A stretch of DNA of 64,000 nucleotides, from NCBI RefSeq assembly GCF_900496995.4, contig NC_044020.1, forward strand, positions 12,046,001 through 12,110,000, read 5' to 3'. Below are positions 37,490-48,938 of the stretch, piece by piece; positions within the stretch are counted from its first letter, which is position 1, and each line of letters begins with the position of its first letter. The notes under the pieces are model-generated. The model did no database searches and was not told the origin of the DNA. It saw only the letters and a program-made list of their open reading frames with translations. The translations under genes were made by a program, and so were the position numbers. The stretch comes from Aquila chrysaetos chrysaetos (taxonomy: Eukaryota; Chordata; Aves; Accipitriformes; Accipitridae).

Positions 37490-38039
37490 GAGTGGCACCT
37501 GATACTGATCCAGCTCTTCAAAAGGACAAAGTATTTTTTGCTGGTGTTTCCTCTTAAGTGAAAAAAGCGTGACTACTACTCCTGAATACTGATAATGGTT
37601 TATGTGCATGCATGTATGGTAAACAGGGATGAGCATTCCAGCACTAGAGGTGGTAGAAGAGGCTACTACTGAGAGTCACATTTTCTTGGATTACGTATCC
37701 AGTATACGCCATCAGTTTACCAGCTGGTAATTACAGCTGCGCTCAGTATTGTATTGTCCTTTGTTTAGGCACTTTGAAAGCAGGGGAATGTTTTCTGGTT
37801 GAAAGCCAGAGTTAGTGAAGTTAGGAAGAGAAGCATAGTTTCTGATGTGGCTTCTTTTATGTAAGAAAGAGGCTAATATAAGTAGTAAAACTAGATTGGA
37901 ATTTCTTTCCTAGAACGAACTCTATTGTTTTGGTTATAGTAATGTCAAAACAAATGAAGTATGCAGCACACTGTATAGCCCCAAACATCTTCCTTGTCTG
38001 ACACTTTAAATAAAAGGGCCCCTTCTCTCTCATGTTTGT

Positions 38040-38480
38040 TTTGAATACACAAGCATAGCTACAACATGGAGCTGGATTTTCAGCTCCAGCTTCTGCGGTG
38101 TAAGTAGAGTTACACCACTTCATAACAGCTAAGCATCTACCGTGATTCTGTGAAAATCAGTGGAGAAATTACTACTGAAAGGAATACTATCAAAGGAGTA
38201 TGTATGGTCAAGGCATGCTTGAATCGAAAAAGACAGATCCATACTTCTAAAATACTGCACTGTAAGACACAATTTTGCAATCGCAACTTAATGGAAGTGA
38301 GTGGGCTACTTAGAGTATTAATACAGGTAGTAAGCATTTGCAGGATCTGGCCCTTATTCATCATGCAATAGATGGAGTTTTAAAAAGACATAGGCCCAGA
38401 TCCTGAACTCATGCCAATTGGTGTAAATCCAGAATAGCATAGCTGATAAGTCACTGAAGTCAAAACAGTAAGAAACCCAT
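38040..38480. repeat. Cluster of old sauropsid repeat fragments, partly inverted
   Basis: It contains 'gcggtgtaagtagagttac' with 'acc' (a small hairpin), then 'caggatctggccc' (about 38341) and its inverted partner 'ggcccagatcctg' (about 38393), then 'ttggtgtaaatccagaatag' and 'cactgaagtcaa'. These words belong to the recurrent repeat type of sauropsid genomes described at 25983. The inverted arrangement suggests a palindromic DNA element or two opposed copies. Confidence 0.5.
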
Positions 38481-38793
38481 CTAAAAATGCATAATCAACC
38501 TCTTTGTTTTTTCAATAGTGAACCCCTGCAGTGAAGGCTCTGTTAGAAACATCGTATTGGCAAGGGCTTTCCTTTCTTCTGAACAGAGTTTCTAACATAC
38601 GTCATTACACAGATTGAAGAATCAATTTCTATGCATAAGTTTAAATACCTCTTTCTTATCTGAGCTTTTTTTGCAGTGGGGTTTGACTGGGGGAGGAATT
38701 GTAGATTTTTTTCTTCATACCAAAATGCACAAAGAGAAGTGCATTAAGAACACAGCTGATCGCTGGTATATCATATGATAATCTTTATATTTC

Positions 38794-38813
38794 AGATAGA
38801 CAGATAGATAGAC
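38794..38813 (+). repeat. GATA-type microsatellite (short)
   Basis: About five units of AGAT/AGAC in IQSEC3 intron 1. Confidence 0.7.
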
Positions 38814-40319
38814 CGTTTTTGTGGAAAGTCAGGGCTGCTGCTGGGGATAACAGAGCAATCCCTGCAGCGTTCTTCACTCAGGAAGGTTAAAATAGACTGC
38901 TTCTATTTCCTTCTATAGCTTAGGCAAACCAAAATCTTTGTATAGAAAAGGAAATATGAGAGATGCAAAACAATCTACATTTCTGACTCCTGCAGGTTCT
39001 TTTTTTTCTCCCCATTGATTGTATATGCTGGGTTTCATCCCCTCTCATCTCTGGCTGTTAGAAGGAAATCAAAGAGACTGCAAAATCTAACTTAAAGACA
39101 ACTTGGATGGAGGGTGAGGAATCTTTCACCACCTATTGACAGCATGCCCAATATCCCTTATGATCCAGCTGGCCAACCTGAGAGTTGTATTTTTGCTTTT
39201 GTGTGACAGCAGGGGATGTATACTTTAATACCTACACAGACTAGGTATCTGCACTCTCTTCCTTCCTCCCCACATCTAAACATGTTTTTCCCTCTATTAT
39301 AAACCCTGAAATTCAATGTTATCTAAATTTTTTTCTCTTAGCCAAGAGCTTAGGAACTGACTGTTGGCTACAGAAAATGGCCACTCTAAACAGAACAGAA
39401 ATGATATTTTAGCATGTCAGGATGCGGTGGCTGAAAGCAAGGGTTAAAGCAGCACCCAGGCAGTGCCTGGCTGTCACTGCTCAGTAATGGAATTTCCTCT
39501 GCCTCTCACAAAACAGGAGGTTCTGGCAGCATGTTTAAGTGTACTTGTGCTGGCCCTTCTCACCTCAGACACAGCCCAGGGATTTTGCTCATTTTGAGTC
39601 AGGATTGGGTTTTTTTTCAGCCCAGCTCACCTCAAGCCCTGGATAGAATTGAAGACCCGAGCTTTTGGACATGCTGGGGCAGTCTTCTGTAAGGGGCTTG
39701 GAAGAAAAAACAACTGAAGCATCTCTCTTATTTTAAGGAGAAGTTCAGTGTTATTTTCATTGTTTGCTTTTACCAGAAAACTGATAAGTTTTCTTTTTTT
39801 AAAAGCCATTAAAAAAAAAATAAAAGCCTACATTTTAAAAGAGTACAAAAACCAAGTCCATCTCTAGAAAGGAAAGAATTCCTGAGTTATGCAGAGGCCC
39901 GCTAATTGTTGCTGCATGTCATTGTGTGAGAAAGGTATCACTGGGCTTACCTATGAAAGGAGAGGCAAGGAGAAAGATTTTTGCAGAGATTCTCAGCAAG
40001 AATTAGGCTGATTATTATTCCGCGGCATCTGTCTCTTTCTACCTTAGGAGTCTATTGCATAAGTGCCTCAGAGCTTTAAAAACAAAAAAATAAGGTCATT
40101 CGTCATGGAATGTTTTGCTTCAAAAATACAGGTTGCCAAATTAGCATAGCTTAGATCACCCTTACTAGGCAGCCTCTTGTCTTAAGGGACCATCCCAAAG
40201 TATCGTGAAATCCTGTGAGTATAAATTTTCCTTCCCTTCTTTATCAGAATACTACCTTCTTTGCCAATCTCCAGTACCTTTCGTTGAGTATCAGGAAAAT
40301 GCCACAGGGTTGAATTTAG

Positions 40320-40415
40320 CAGATTAAGTCTAAATGGCCCAAATCCTGCTGGTTTTTATCAGTTAAACTCTCAGTAGGAGCTCTGCCTATGGAAGGGCTT
40401 CAGATTTTGAGCCCC
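40320..40415. repeat. Relic of the old sauropsid repeat
   Basis: 'ggcccaaatcctgctggt' followed by 'aactctcagtaggagctct' and 'cagattttgagcccc' fits the same family of words (ggcccaaatcctgc ... aactcccattgacttcaatgg). Confidence 0.4.
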
Positions 40416-41136
40416 TGCATTAGCTGAAAAACTCACTTCCATAAATACAATTAGAATAATAGCTAATAATCTGTTATAGTTCCTTCCATCAAAAGACATG
40501 GGTGCAATTTACAAACATTCTGCATTAAAGTGGCATTAAAGTCTTCTTTTAACTGTGTCACCAACAGTGAAAACAAGGCATAGAAACAGTATTTGTCTAG
40601 CATGACATAAAGAATCTAAGTACTGCCTTTAATAAATTATTAGCCTGTGTTTGCTCAATGAGATATCTCCTCATGCAAAACAAACTCTTAGAACTCTTGG
40701 AAGAAATTTTCTAAAATCAGGTTTTCCCAGAGGTCTTAAAGCTAATCTAGATTTGCATTGGGCTGAAAACTATTTTATTTTATTTTATTTGGTATTGGTT
40801 TAGGATAGTATTTTTTATCTTAGTAAAGAGGCAAGTTTTAAAAGACAATGTTAGAGTCACTTAGTTGCTGTTGTGGTCTGAGGCTGTTTGCTATATTTTT
40901 GTTTAATTTCAAAAGCTCAATTATGTAACTTTAAAAAGAAGATATTGCATATGCAGAGGTGCTGTTTTCCATAATTCTTCTTTTTAACTATGCATTAATG
41001 TTCTATTCTATGGATTATCTCCAGGGTAAAGGCATTAGACAAAATCCCACTGATTTCAATGGATACTAACAATAACTGTAAATATTGTGGCTTACTATTA
41101 ACATATTTTGCTATATTTGCGCATTGCACCAGCACA

Positions 41137-41163
41137 AAAAAAAAAAAAAAAAAAAAAAAAAAA
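41137..41163 (+). repeat. Poly-A tract
   Basis: About 27 adenines in IQSEC3 intron 1, preceded by 'gcaccagcac'. No retroposed body is recognised. Confidence 0.85.
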
Positions 41164-43504
41164 GAAAACCAGAACAACTCTGAATGGCTTGTGTACCCCA
41201 GGTACCCATTCCTTTCACTTTGGGTGCACTAGGAATGCTACATTTGCCCTGTGCTTTCATTCTTTCAGGTTCAGATTTCTCCCAGCCTGTTTCAGGGTTT
41301 AACTCCCTTGAGCTTTCACACAGCAGAAGTAGTTGCATTGGTGCTGCTGTGGGTTCTGCAAATCCCTGCTAGCAATGTACCGTTTCAGCATCAAAAGTTA
41401 TTTGGGGTAGAGTGCTGTAAGCTGGTTTCAAATGACAGAGGTCTGCATTGGCATAGGTACACAGATGCTAAAGCCCTGCTTAGATGATTTTGAAATGAAG
41501 AGCATAACGAGAGATAAAAAGAAAGTAGACTCTCTGCGACTATGTCCCATTTAAAGATACATCCATATTGGTTCCATTCACATTGTAATCAGCCTAAGAC
41601 ATACTTTCAGACATGAACACACCTGCGTCGTATCTACAGCAGGGCCTGTAAAATCCCAGGCAGAGGCATATGGAATTACTGATTCACAACAATATTTAAG
41701 AAATAACAGATAAGTGAGAGAAGGAAAAGGTCTCAGCTTAGGAAGGGCTCAGGGTGAAGTTCTAGGTATAAAATTGCTGAGTAAAGACGGCATAAGGAAT
41801 TCCTTCCACAGGGACAGCACCTCAATATGATGCTGTATAAAGTCCTGTCCAGAGCAACACAGTGTCAAGGCTGAAAATACTGTTGCGGGAAATCTCACTG
41901 GCGGGATGGGAGCCTCAGGAAGTAATAACAAGGAAGGAATCTGTGTGAAATACTGTCTAGCGGTGCTTTGGACAGATACTACCTGTGTATCTGTGTCCTG
42001 AGCCCAGTTAGAGCAGTACCTGCAGTAACAAAGACTCATACCCATCTTTTAACAAGAGAAGCCAAGGGCTTAGCAAAAAAGGTGAATTTTTTAATGCTTA
42101 AATGAGGAAGGATGCAAATGCATTATTTTGTTTTTCTGATAAGACAGTGATATTTTTATGTCACTCAGCTATATGTTCTGTTGCAGCCAGGCTGCTCTTC
42201 CCTGGTGGCACGGGTACGTTTCTTCCACATGCTTTGTGTTGGCCCATTTGGTGTCACTTCCCAGGCAGATCCAAGGTAAGGCTTTATGAGAGGACTTTAG
42301 GAGCAATGGGCTCACATGACAACACTGTTAGCATTCAAAAGAATTCACGCATGGCCATTTGAAAGAGGTATAAATGGAAAAATGTCCCAAATTAATAGGT
42401 ATTAACAATGCCCTTGAGAATTCCTGCCAGGGACTCAGTGCCAGGTGACTCCTGGACTGGCTGTCCCATTCTTTGCAGCACGTACAGTGTGGAAGGACAC
42501 CCGTTGTTCTGAGATTGCAACAAGCAACTGATACTTCCATGTCCTTCATAAAATGATGCGCACACAGGCATATACAATTTAGGCATGATTCATACGGTTT
42601 ATGCATGCAGCAAGTGGCTACTTATATGAGGCATAGACTGTACACATTCACACCTACACCATATTTGAAATTATTTGCACTTTTAGTCAGAGTAAGCCAG
42701 AGAAATCTAGCCTTGGGATGGTCTTCTAGTCCTTAGATGGTGCCAGACCAGAGCATGTCAGCTAGAAGTCTGGTCTTCTATTAATCATGGCTTCTACCTA
42801 CTTATTCAAAAAAAGTGTTCACATGATAAAATGAACTACAATTCTGCAAGCAGAAACACCTCTAGACAAACAGCTGTGTTAGACTGTAGAAATTTCCCAG
42901 TTTTATTTTCTTTACTTCTGCATTGGAATCCAAGTAGAAACAGTAAAAAAGAGCTACTGTCTCTCTACCTTAATCTTTCTGTATGTAGGGTTTATTCATC
43001 TTCTGCTTTCCTGTTATTTTCCCTATAAATGCCTTGTTAGGTTGCTTGTTTTCTCCTTTCTTTCCTAGTTCAGGAGTGGTTTATTTCTCTTTTTCCATTG
43101 TCAGTTATGAAACCTTTTGTTGTTTCTCCCTTAGGAAAACATTATAGAAAGCCAGAAATATTCCTCTCTTTAACAGATGGAAAATATTTCATTTGTTGTA
43201 AAATTACCTGTACCCTGTGATTGATACTTGGTCCACACTCCATGGAACCATATAAGAGCAAATAAGGAGAAAAGAAAAGAGTCATTTATGAAGACAGAGC
43301 CTGAAATGTGACCATTTTCCCTTTCTTTTTCATATATTTTTTTAAATTATGTATAAATTTTTTCACTCAAAGAGGTGTATCTTGAAACAAACTAGTATTA
43401 TTCTTGTATTCGTCTATTCTGGAGTTTGTAATTTCATTTAACTAAGCCCTAGGTGAGAAAATGAGAGTCTTGACTATTGGATTTGTTCTGCCCAATGAAT
43501 CTGT

Positions 43505-43635
43505 TTAAGACCTCTTAGTTAGAGCATCAGACTAACAGTCTTAAGATCAAAGTTTAATTCCTCCTAAATGTATTTTTAACAGACTTGTGATGCTGGACAG
43601 TCCCTTTCATCTCTGTATTCTAAGATCTGTAGCAA
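43505..43635 (+). mobile_element. tRNA-derived SINE relic (tRNA-Lys-like head, MIR-like body)
   Basis: 'cctcttagttagagcatcag' followed by 'actaacagtcttaagatcaa' and 'agtttaattcc' follows the order of a tRNA: A box (TAGYNNAGNNGGNAGAGC), anticodon arm with TCTTAA and a decayed B box (GGTTCRANTCC). It is closest to tRNA-Lys in wording. The next 70 bases (acttgtgatgctggacagtc ... ctctgtattctaagatctgt) resemble the MIR core. The tRNA part lacks several bases and cannot fold as a full cloverleaf, so it is not a working tRNA gene. Confidence 0.55.
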
Positions 43636-45383
43636 ACCAGTTGGAGATCTATTGTTACAGGTAAGAGTGGGCAGATAGATCAGGAACGATCCTTTTTATA
43701 AATTTCAGCATAGGAAGCAGCATAAAGCTCCTGTCATTACTCGCAATGTGTATTCCAAGGCGATATGTATATTTGCACATAGAAGAGAGAATGTATTTGC
43801 ATGAGCATTTGTCTACAGTAAGTGTCTAAGAGAAAAGTTGAAACAGCACCTACTTTCTGTGCTTTTTACATACAGAAAAGCAAATCGCCTGCTGGAGGAA
43901 ATCTATCTTTACTGACGTCAGTACAGCCACGACAATTTACATCACCTGAGGACCTGTACCAGATTTTGTGTATCTGTCCTCATACACAAATACACATACA
44001 TCCACTAGTGTAAATGAGTGTTGACAATAGCAATAGATAGCAACTCATCACAGAAATAACAGTGAACAATGAGAAAACCATTAAGCAACATTCTGCTTCT
44101 TCATATAATAGGTTTGTAATGTTTTCTTATGGTATTTTAATATAAGGTGGTAGGAGTTTTGTTGCTGCAGGGTTATAAAGATGTGTTTGCTCTGTTTGAT
44201 AATGTTTTTTCTTTTCTCTACGCTGTGCATGCACCCTCAGCCTGCTTCTCACACAGGTATTATTTTTATTGCTTTTGCTAAGATTATGGTCATTGATCAG
44301 CTGTTATTTTCATGTGCTCTCAAGTTGCACTTTCTGAGGGGGACAGAAAAGGATCAATATTTTCCATGATAAGTCACATCTAAGAGGGGACATTTTGGTG
44401 AAATTGAAGTGATTTTGAATAAGAAATAAAAAATGGCAAACCTTATCCTTCCTGCCATCTTCTAGCTGAAAACAAGAGGGTCTGTGAGCTGCAGAGCTAA
44501 TGAAGCTTGACTTCCAGAAGATTTAAGTCATGGTTACATTTTCTGATGCCTAACAAGATGTGAGTTCTGATCTAAGCTTCTCCTGGTGTTGAGACTTTTA
44601 TAACATCTCTCTCCAACATGGAGACTTCTGTGTAGAGTAATGGCTTCTGTTCACTCGGCAGCCTTTCACTCAGTGGAGAACCTACAGAGTTCTCTCTGTT
44701 ACACCCCACAAGCTGTTTTCATGGAACTCATAAGAGGTTAGTATCTCTGAGATCAGTGTTACTCACTCAAATTTGGTTGAAACTCACAGTGGGATCTGCA
44801 GTTACAAAGTAGGAACCAACACAGACACCCACACCCACACAGAGACACACATGCACAGAAGGAAAAAGGAAAAGATATATGGTCACAGAAAACTTATTTT
44901 GCTTAGGAACCCAGGCAATAAAGACCAAGTCCTAGATGATTTTTTTAATTAGCTCACCAATACATCAAAATGGCTGAACAGTCCACTCTGGATCTGTGAC
45001 CCTTTCTTGGAGCTGGTGTTCTATGTGTAATAGCCTCTTAAAAGTCTTGGAATATTAAAGTTATAAAGAATTGGGAAATTACTGTAGGAATTCAGGGGGT
45101 GAAACCTACTAGGTGTAGGTTTACCACTGGCAAATGAAGTCTGTTGCTCTTCCTTGCTTTGCATATGAAGTTGGTGGATCATCTTAATCCACCTGCCAAC
45201 ATTTGCATGGGCATGGGCTGCTGCTGAGACAGTTACTACTAGAGGGGTTAATTTATGTTTGCTGAAACACACTAAAGCATCTATGTCATTCTCAAGAGCA
45301 GCAGAAAATTGACACTGAAATTATTACAGATTTAAAGGATGCTTGGGATTTTCTTCAGGTTTTGCTGTACTTTGGATGTTTGT

Positions 45384-46620
45384 TCAAATTCTGACCTTTC
45401 TATTAAAATTCAGGACCTTGCTGTCAATCTGTTTGTCTCTGTGATGTTGATTTCCAGTCAGTCCTCCAAAGTGGTTCACACATACTATCCTGCTCCAGTG
45501 GGAGACTTGTTCTGACAGCACTTCCTTCAGCCTCAGCATCCAGCATCTTGGTGTTGCAGTGCCTGGGTGGGCACTACCTCCATGGAACATCCTCGGATCT
45601 GCCTCCTGGAGCAGTGTGGTTTTGGCCCTGAGGTTCTTAACAGACTTTATACGTGATAGCATTTTCCAAAAGAGAGGATACCTCTCCAAATTTATAGAGA
45701 TTATCACCTTTCTTTCTACTTCCATTGTGGAACCAAGCTCAGACCTGTCTTTCCTTGCTTTTGCCCCTCTGTGAGTAATACTGTTTCTGTCTCTGTTGGG
45801 CTGTTCCAGGAAAAGTTTCAGCTCTGTAGTCAGTCCAGAATTCTCACAAATGTCCTTGTCTTTCATTTGCTGGTTTTTAATTTGCAAATCCATTCCCCGT
45901 AGGACACCAGTAAATTGCCTGTGTCTGCCTAGGTACTCACATGGCCCCCTTCACCATAGTAACTGAGTATCTGGATTTGTCCTGAGGGCCCATGCTGATA
46001 TCCATGCACACTGGACCACTAACCTTCATCTGAACTAGCAAAGACTCTGAGGAATCTCCTCCCTTTTCTCTGAGCATTCCCTGGTTCTCCTGCCAAAGAC
46101 CTCTCTTCAAGCAGTTTTCTTCTAGAATGTTTTTTATGCCAATAAATCTGTATCTAGTCAAACTCCTGGTGTAGAGAGTCTGCATGGCTCTGATCAGTAA
46201 TTTACACTATTTTACCATCTAGGTAAGTCTAAAAGCCAGATTCTGTTACCACTTAACTGTAAACCTGAGTGGCTGAACTCGCTTAACTAAGTGGCGTCAA
46301 ATTTGAAGAGACATGAGATAACACTCATACATAACTTCTGATGTTATGGATCTTCTTGAACTGACTTCTGTCCCACCACTGGAGCTAGTTAGTTTGAGTT
46401 AGCTATTAGCCTATTAGATTCTGTGCATACTTTCCATGGCAATCATTTGGGATGGCACAGCCAACTGCTGTAATGTTTCCCCCAAGAATTCTTTATTACT
46501 CATTTGGGAAAATACTGATCTCCATGTTAGCTGCAGCAACATCCGCTGCTGGTCCCTTGTTTCTGCCAAGAAAGGAGTGAGTTTCTCATCTTTGTCAAGC
46601 TGAATACATAAATATTGACT
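45384..46620 (-). pseudogene. Antisense coding-like, coiled-coil-like block (probable decayed gene copy)
   Basis: Three consecutive minus-strand open blocks lie in IQSEC3 intron 1. Block A (46620-46417) is 68 codons with no start near its head and includes LAETRDQQRMLLQL and NKEFLGETLQQLAV. Block B (46185-45937) includes NILEENCLKRGLWQENQGM. Block C (45893-45384) is 169 codons and includes LQIKNQQMKDKDICENSG, TELKLFLEQPNRDR, TMEVERKVIISINLERY and NLRAKTTLLQEAD. All three are rich in Leu, Gln, Glu, Lys and Arg with heptad-like spacing, unlike the chance frames elsewhere. Blocks are in different frames or separated by stops. Possible splice sites are present (acceptor before 46599; donor-like gttagt after the MK of block B; gtgagt near 45940). 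It may therefore be a degraded processed copy or the relic of a spliced gene. I do not recognise the parent protein. Confidence 0.35.
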
Positions 46621-48321
46621 TCACTGGACATGCTCTGACTGGAACTATTATACCACCTTTATCACCTCATTTACTGTGGCTCTTACACAGCCAAGCAGAT
46701 AAGGAATACCAGATTGTATCCTTGATGGATAAAAAGCATTGGCAGAGAGTTTCAGTCTCAGACATTCAAAGGTATTTAGCTTCCCAAAGGTGGAAGAAAG
46801 AATCTACTCGTTTTTAAGGGAAGGATCAGACTTCTGCCAAACTTCATTTGCTTTCAGCAAGTTATTTTACAGGTAGGCAGAAGAAAGGAAATACTGGTGA
46901 CAGGGGAAGGGGGAAGAAGGGGATGAGAGGCATGTACAGTGTGTCTCTACTCTCTGCTAAGGGCAACCTTCAGGCTGGTTTTAAGTCTATATTAATCTGC
47001 TCTTCAAATCCCAAGCCTGAAAGCATGGCTGGAGCGTTGCCTCAGGACTACATCCCAGCGGTGTGCACATCTGCATGCTCTCCAAAGCCTCTGCAGCAGT
47101 CATAAGATAGGGTATACCATACTTCTGGGTTCTGCAGAGGTTGTCTGTGCAGGGAGGTGCAAGCTGGTGGAAGAGTGGACAGCAGTGAGGAGGAGTTACA
47201 AGGGAAAAGGGAAGGGGCCCAGTGGAACCTAGAGAATGCAGGAGGGCCAGGAGCCCCATAACCTTATCCTGCAGAGGCTGTGAAGTTTTTGAATGCCTGG
47301 CTCATTTACGTGTGCGACTGTAATGATGCTTTGATGTAGTTGCGGGGAGGGAAGGAATGACAGGGGTTTATGTTCTATTTTTATGAAGCCTCTTACACAG
47401 GAGAAATTAATAATAAACAGCACACACTGAACATTATCCTTAACAGATACTGACTGGTTGAAGCCACCTCCTCAGTAGGCAACTCCTGGGCTTAAGGAAG
47501 GAGCCCACTACTGTATGCCCAGAGTCTATGTGACTAGTTCTCACACTCATCAGTGTGGGATGGGAGGTTTATCAGATCTCATAAAGCAATGCAGTTTAAC
47601 CTGGTCGGGCAGTGCCTGGGAGATCTCCCAGAAATACCCTGAGTGCTAGGAGAGGACAGTGGAGTATGTCTGCAGATAGCATCATTTTCAGGATATCTCT
47701 GCCTGGCATTAGCACCTGTTTTTTCAGATTAGATGTTGGGGGCCTTGATCAGCTGTGTTCGCTCAGAGGATATACACAGAGAGAGCAAATGTGTTATCCC
47801 TATTCACATGCTGGTGTAAATTTGTCATCACATTCCTCTCACTGTTTTGCTTAATTGACAACAGGCCCCATTCTTCATTGTCTTCCTCTTGTGAAGTTGT
47901 TTTCTTTTGTGTGACATGAGTTTGAGATGCTAGCAAATCCTCACTGAGCAATTTTCATCCCACTACCTCAAGCACAAATGATAATATGACTTATAAAGCA
48001 TAAGGAATCAGGGCCATTTTTCTGCTGCATTTTTTTACAAGGCTTCATTGCAGGCTGCTATGGCCAACTCAGATCTAACACCAGAAACACCTGCTTTTCA
48101 GAGATGAGCACATATGCACAGTAATGTTACATTTTCTGAAGTCCTTTGGGAAGTAATGCGCTTATTCACAGGTGGAATATTGCTAGTGTATGTCCCTACC
48201 AATATCTAAAAGTGCAGCAAGTAGCAAGTATGTAAGCTTTTCTTCTAGTACACCCCTAACCATGGCGAGATCTCGCTGCTGGATGAATGATAGAAATACC
48301 ATGCAAAAGTAGGTGGTAATA

Positions 48322-48357
<36 letters not shown>
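48322..48357 (+). repeat. AAT microsatellite (12 units)
   Basis: Twelve perfect AAT units in IQSEC3 intron 1. Confidence 0.95.
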
Positions 48358-48404
48358 TCTGTCTCTTCTGCATTACTCTTTACCCGTAGACCCTTCAGTG
48401 CTTA

Positions 48405-48530
48405 CAAGGGTGGTCCTCATTTTACAGAAGGGCATGAAGACATGGAAAATGTTTTGCTTGAGTTCACCAGCTAGTCAAAGCTGAGAGTAAAACCTGTGTC
48501 CCAGGGCTGTGATCTGTCAAGTAGGCTACA
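48405..48530 (-). mobile_element. MIR SINE relic, minus strand
   Basis: 'ggtcctcattttacagaag', then 'tgcttgagttcaccagctag', then 'aaagctgagagtaaaacctg' and 'tgtcccag' follow the reverse of MIR (CCCCATTTTACAGATGAGGAAACTGAGG ... GGTCACACAGCTAGTAAGTGGCAGAGC ... GAACCCAGG). Good order over about 110 bases. Confidence 0.75.
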
Positions 48531-48887
48531 GTGCCTTGAAAGAAGGAGACAAACAGGACAAGAAGTGTTAAATGTTATGAGGTCACTTCTATGGCATAAA
48601 TAACATTGGTCTAAATCCTGAAATCTGATTCACTCCCTGGACAGCTTGATATTGGGAAAACTTTCGGCCAATTAAAGATCTATAACTTGGCCAAAAATCC
48701 TTAACAGCCATTCATGATTGGTGTCAGTTACATACACTAGTAAGAGTGAGCAGTGGAGGCTGGAGATAAAATTGAATATTGAATTTGAGGACAAATTGAG
48801 ACACGTGGTTTCAGGTTGGCAGGGCTGTGAACGTGTATTGCGTGCAAGTCCAGCAAGGTTTACAAAAGCAGCTAGTCCAGCAAAAAA

Positions 48888-48938
48888 ATGTGTCAGAGTG
48901 AAAAAGTGGTGTAAATGTGTTGGAGTAAAAAAGTGCAA
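48888..48938 (+). repeat. Degenerate tandem pair of a 26-base unit
   Basis: Units at 48888-48913 and 48914-48938 share the pattern atgtgt-(c/t)-(a/g)gagt-(g/a)aaaaagtg. They lie inside a 97-codon plus-strand frame (48718-49011) that is Lys/Cys/Val-rich in this part. I see no domain in it, and the frame is probably chance. Confidence 0.6.
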
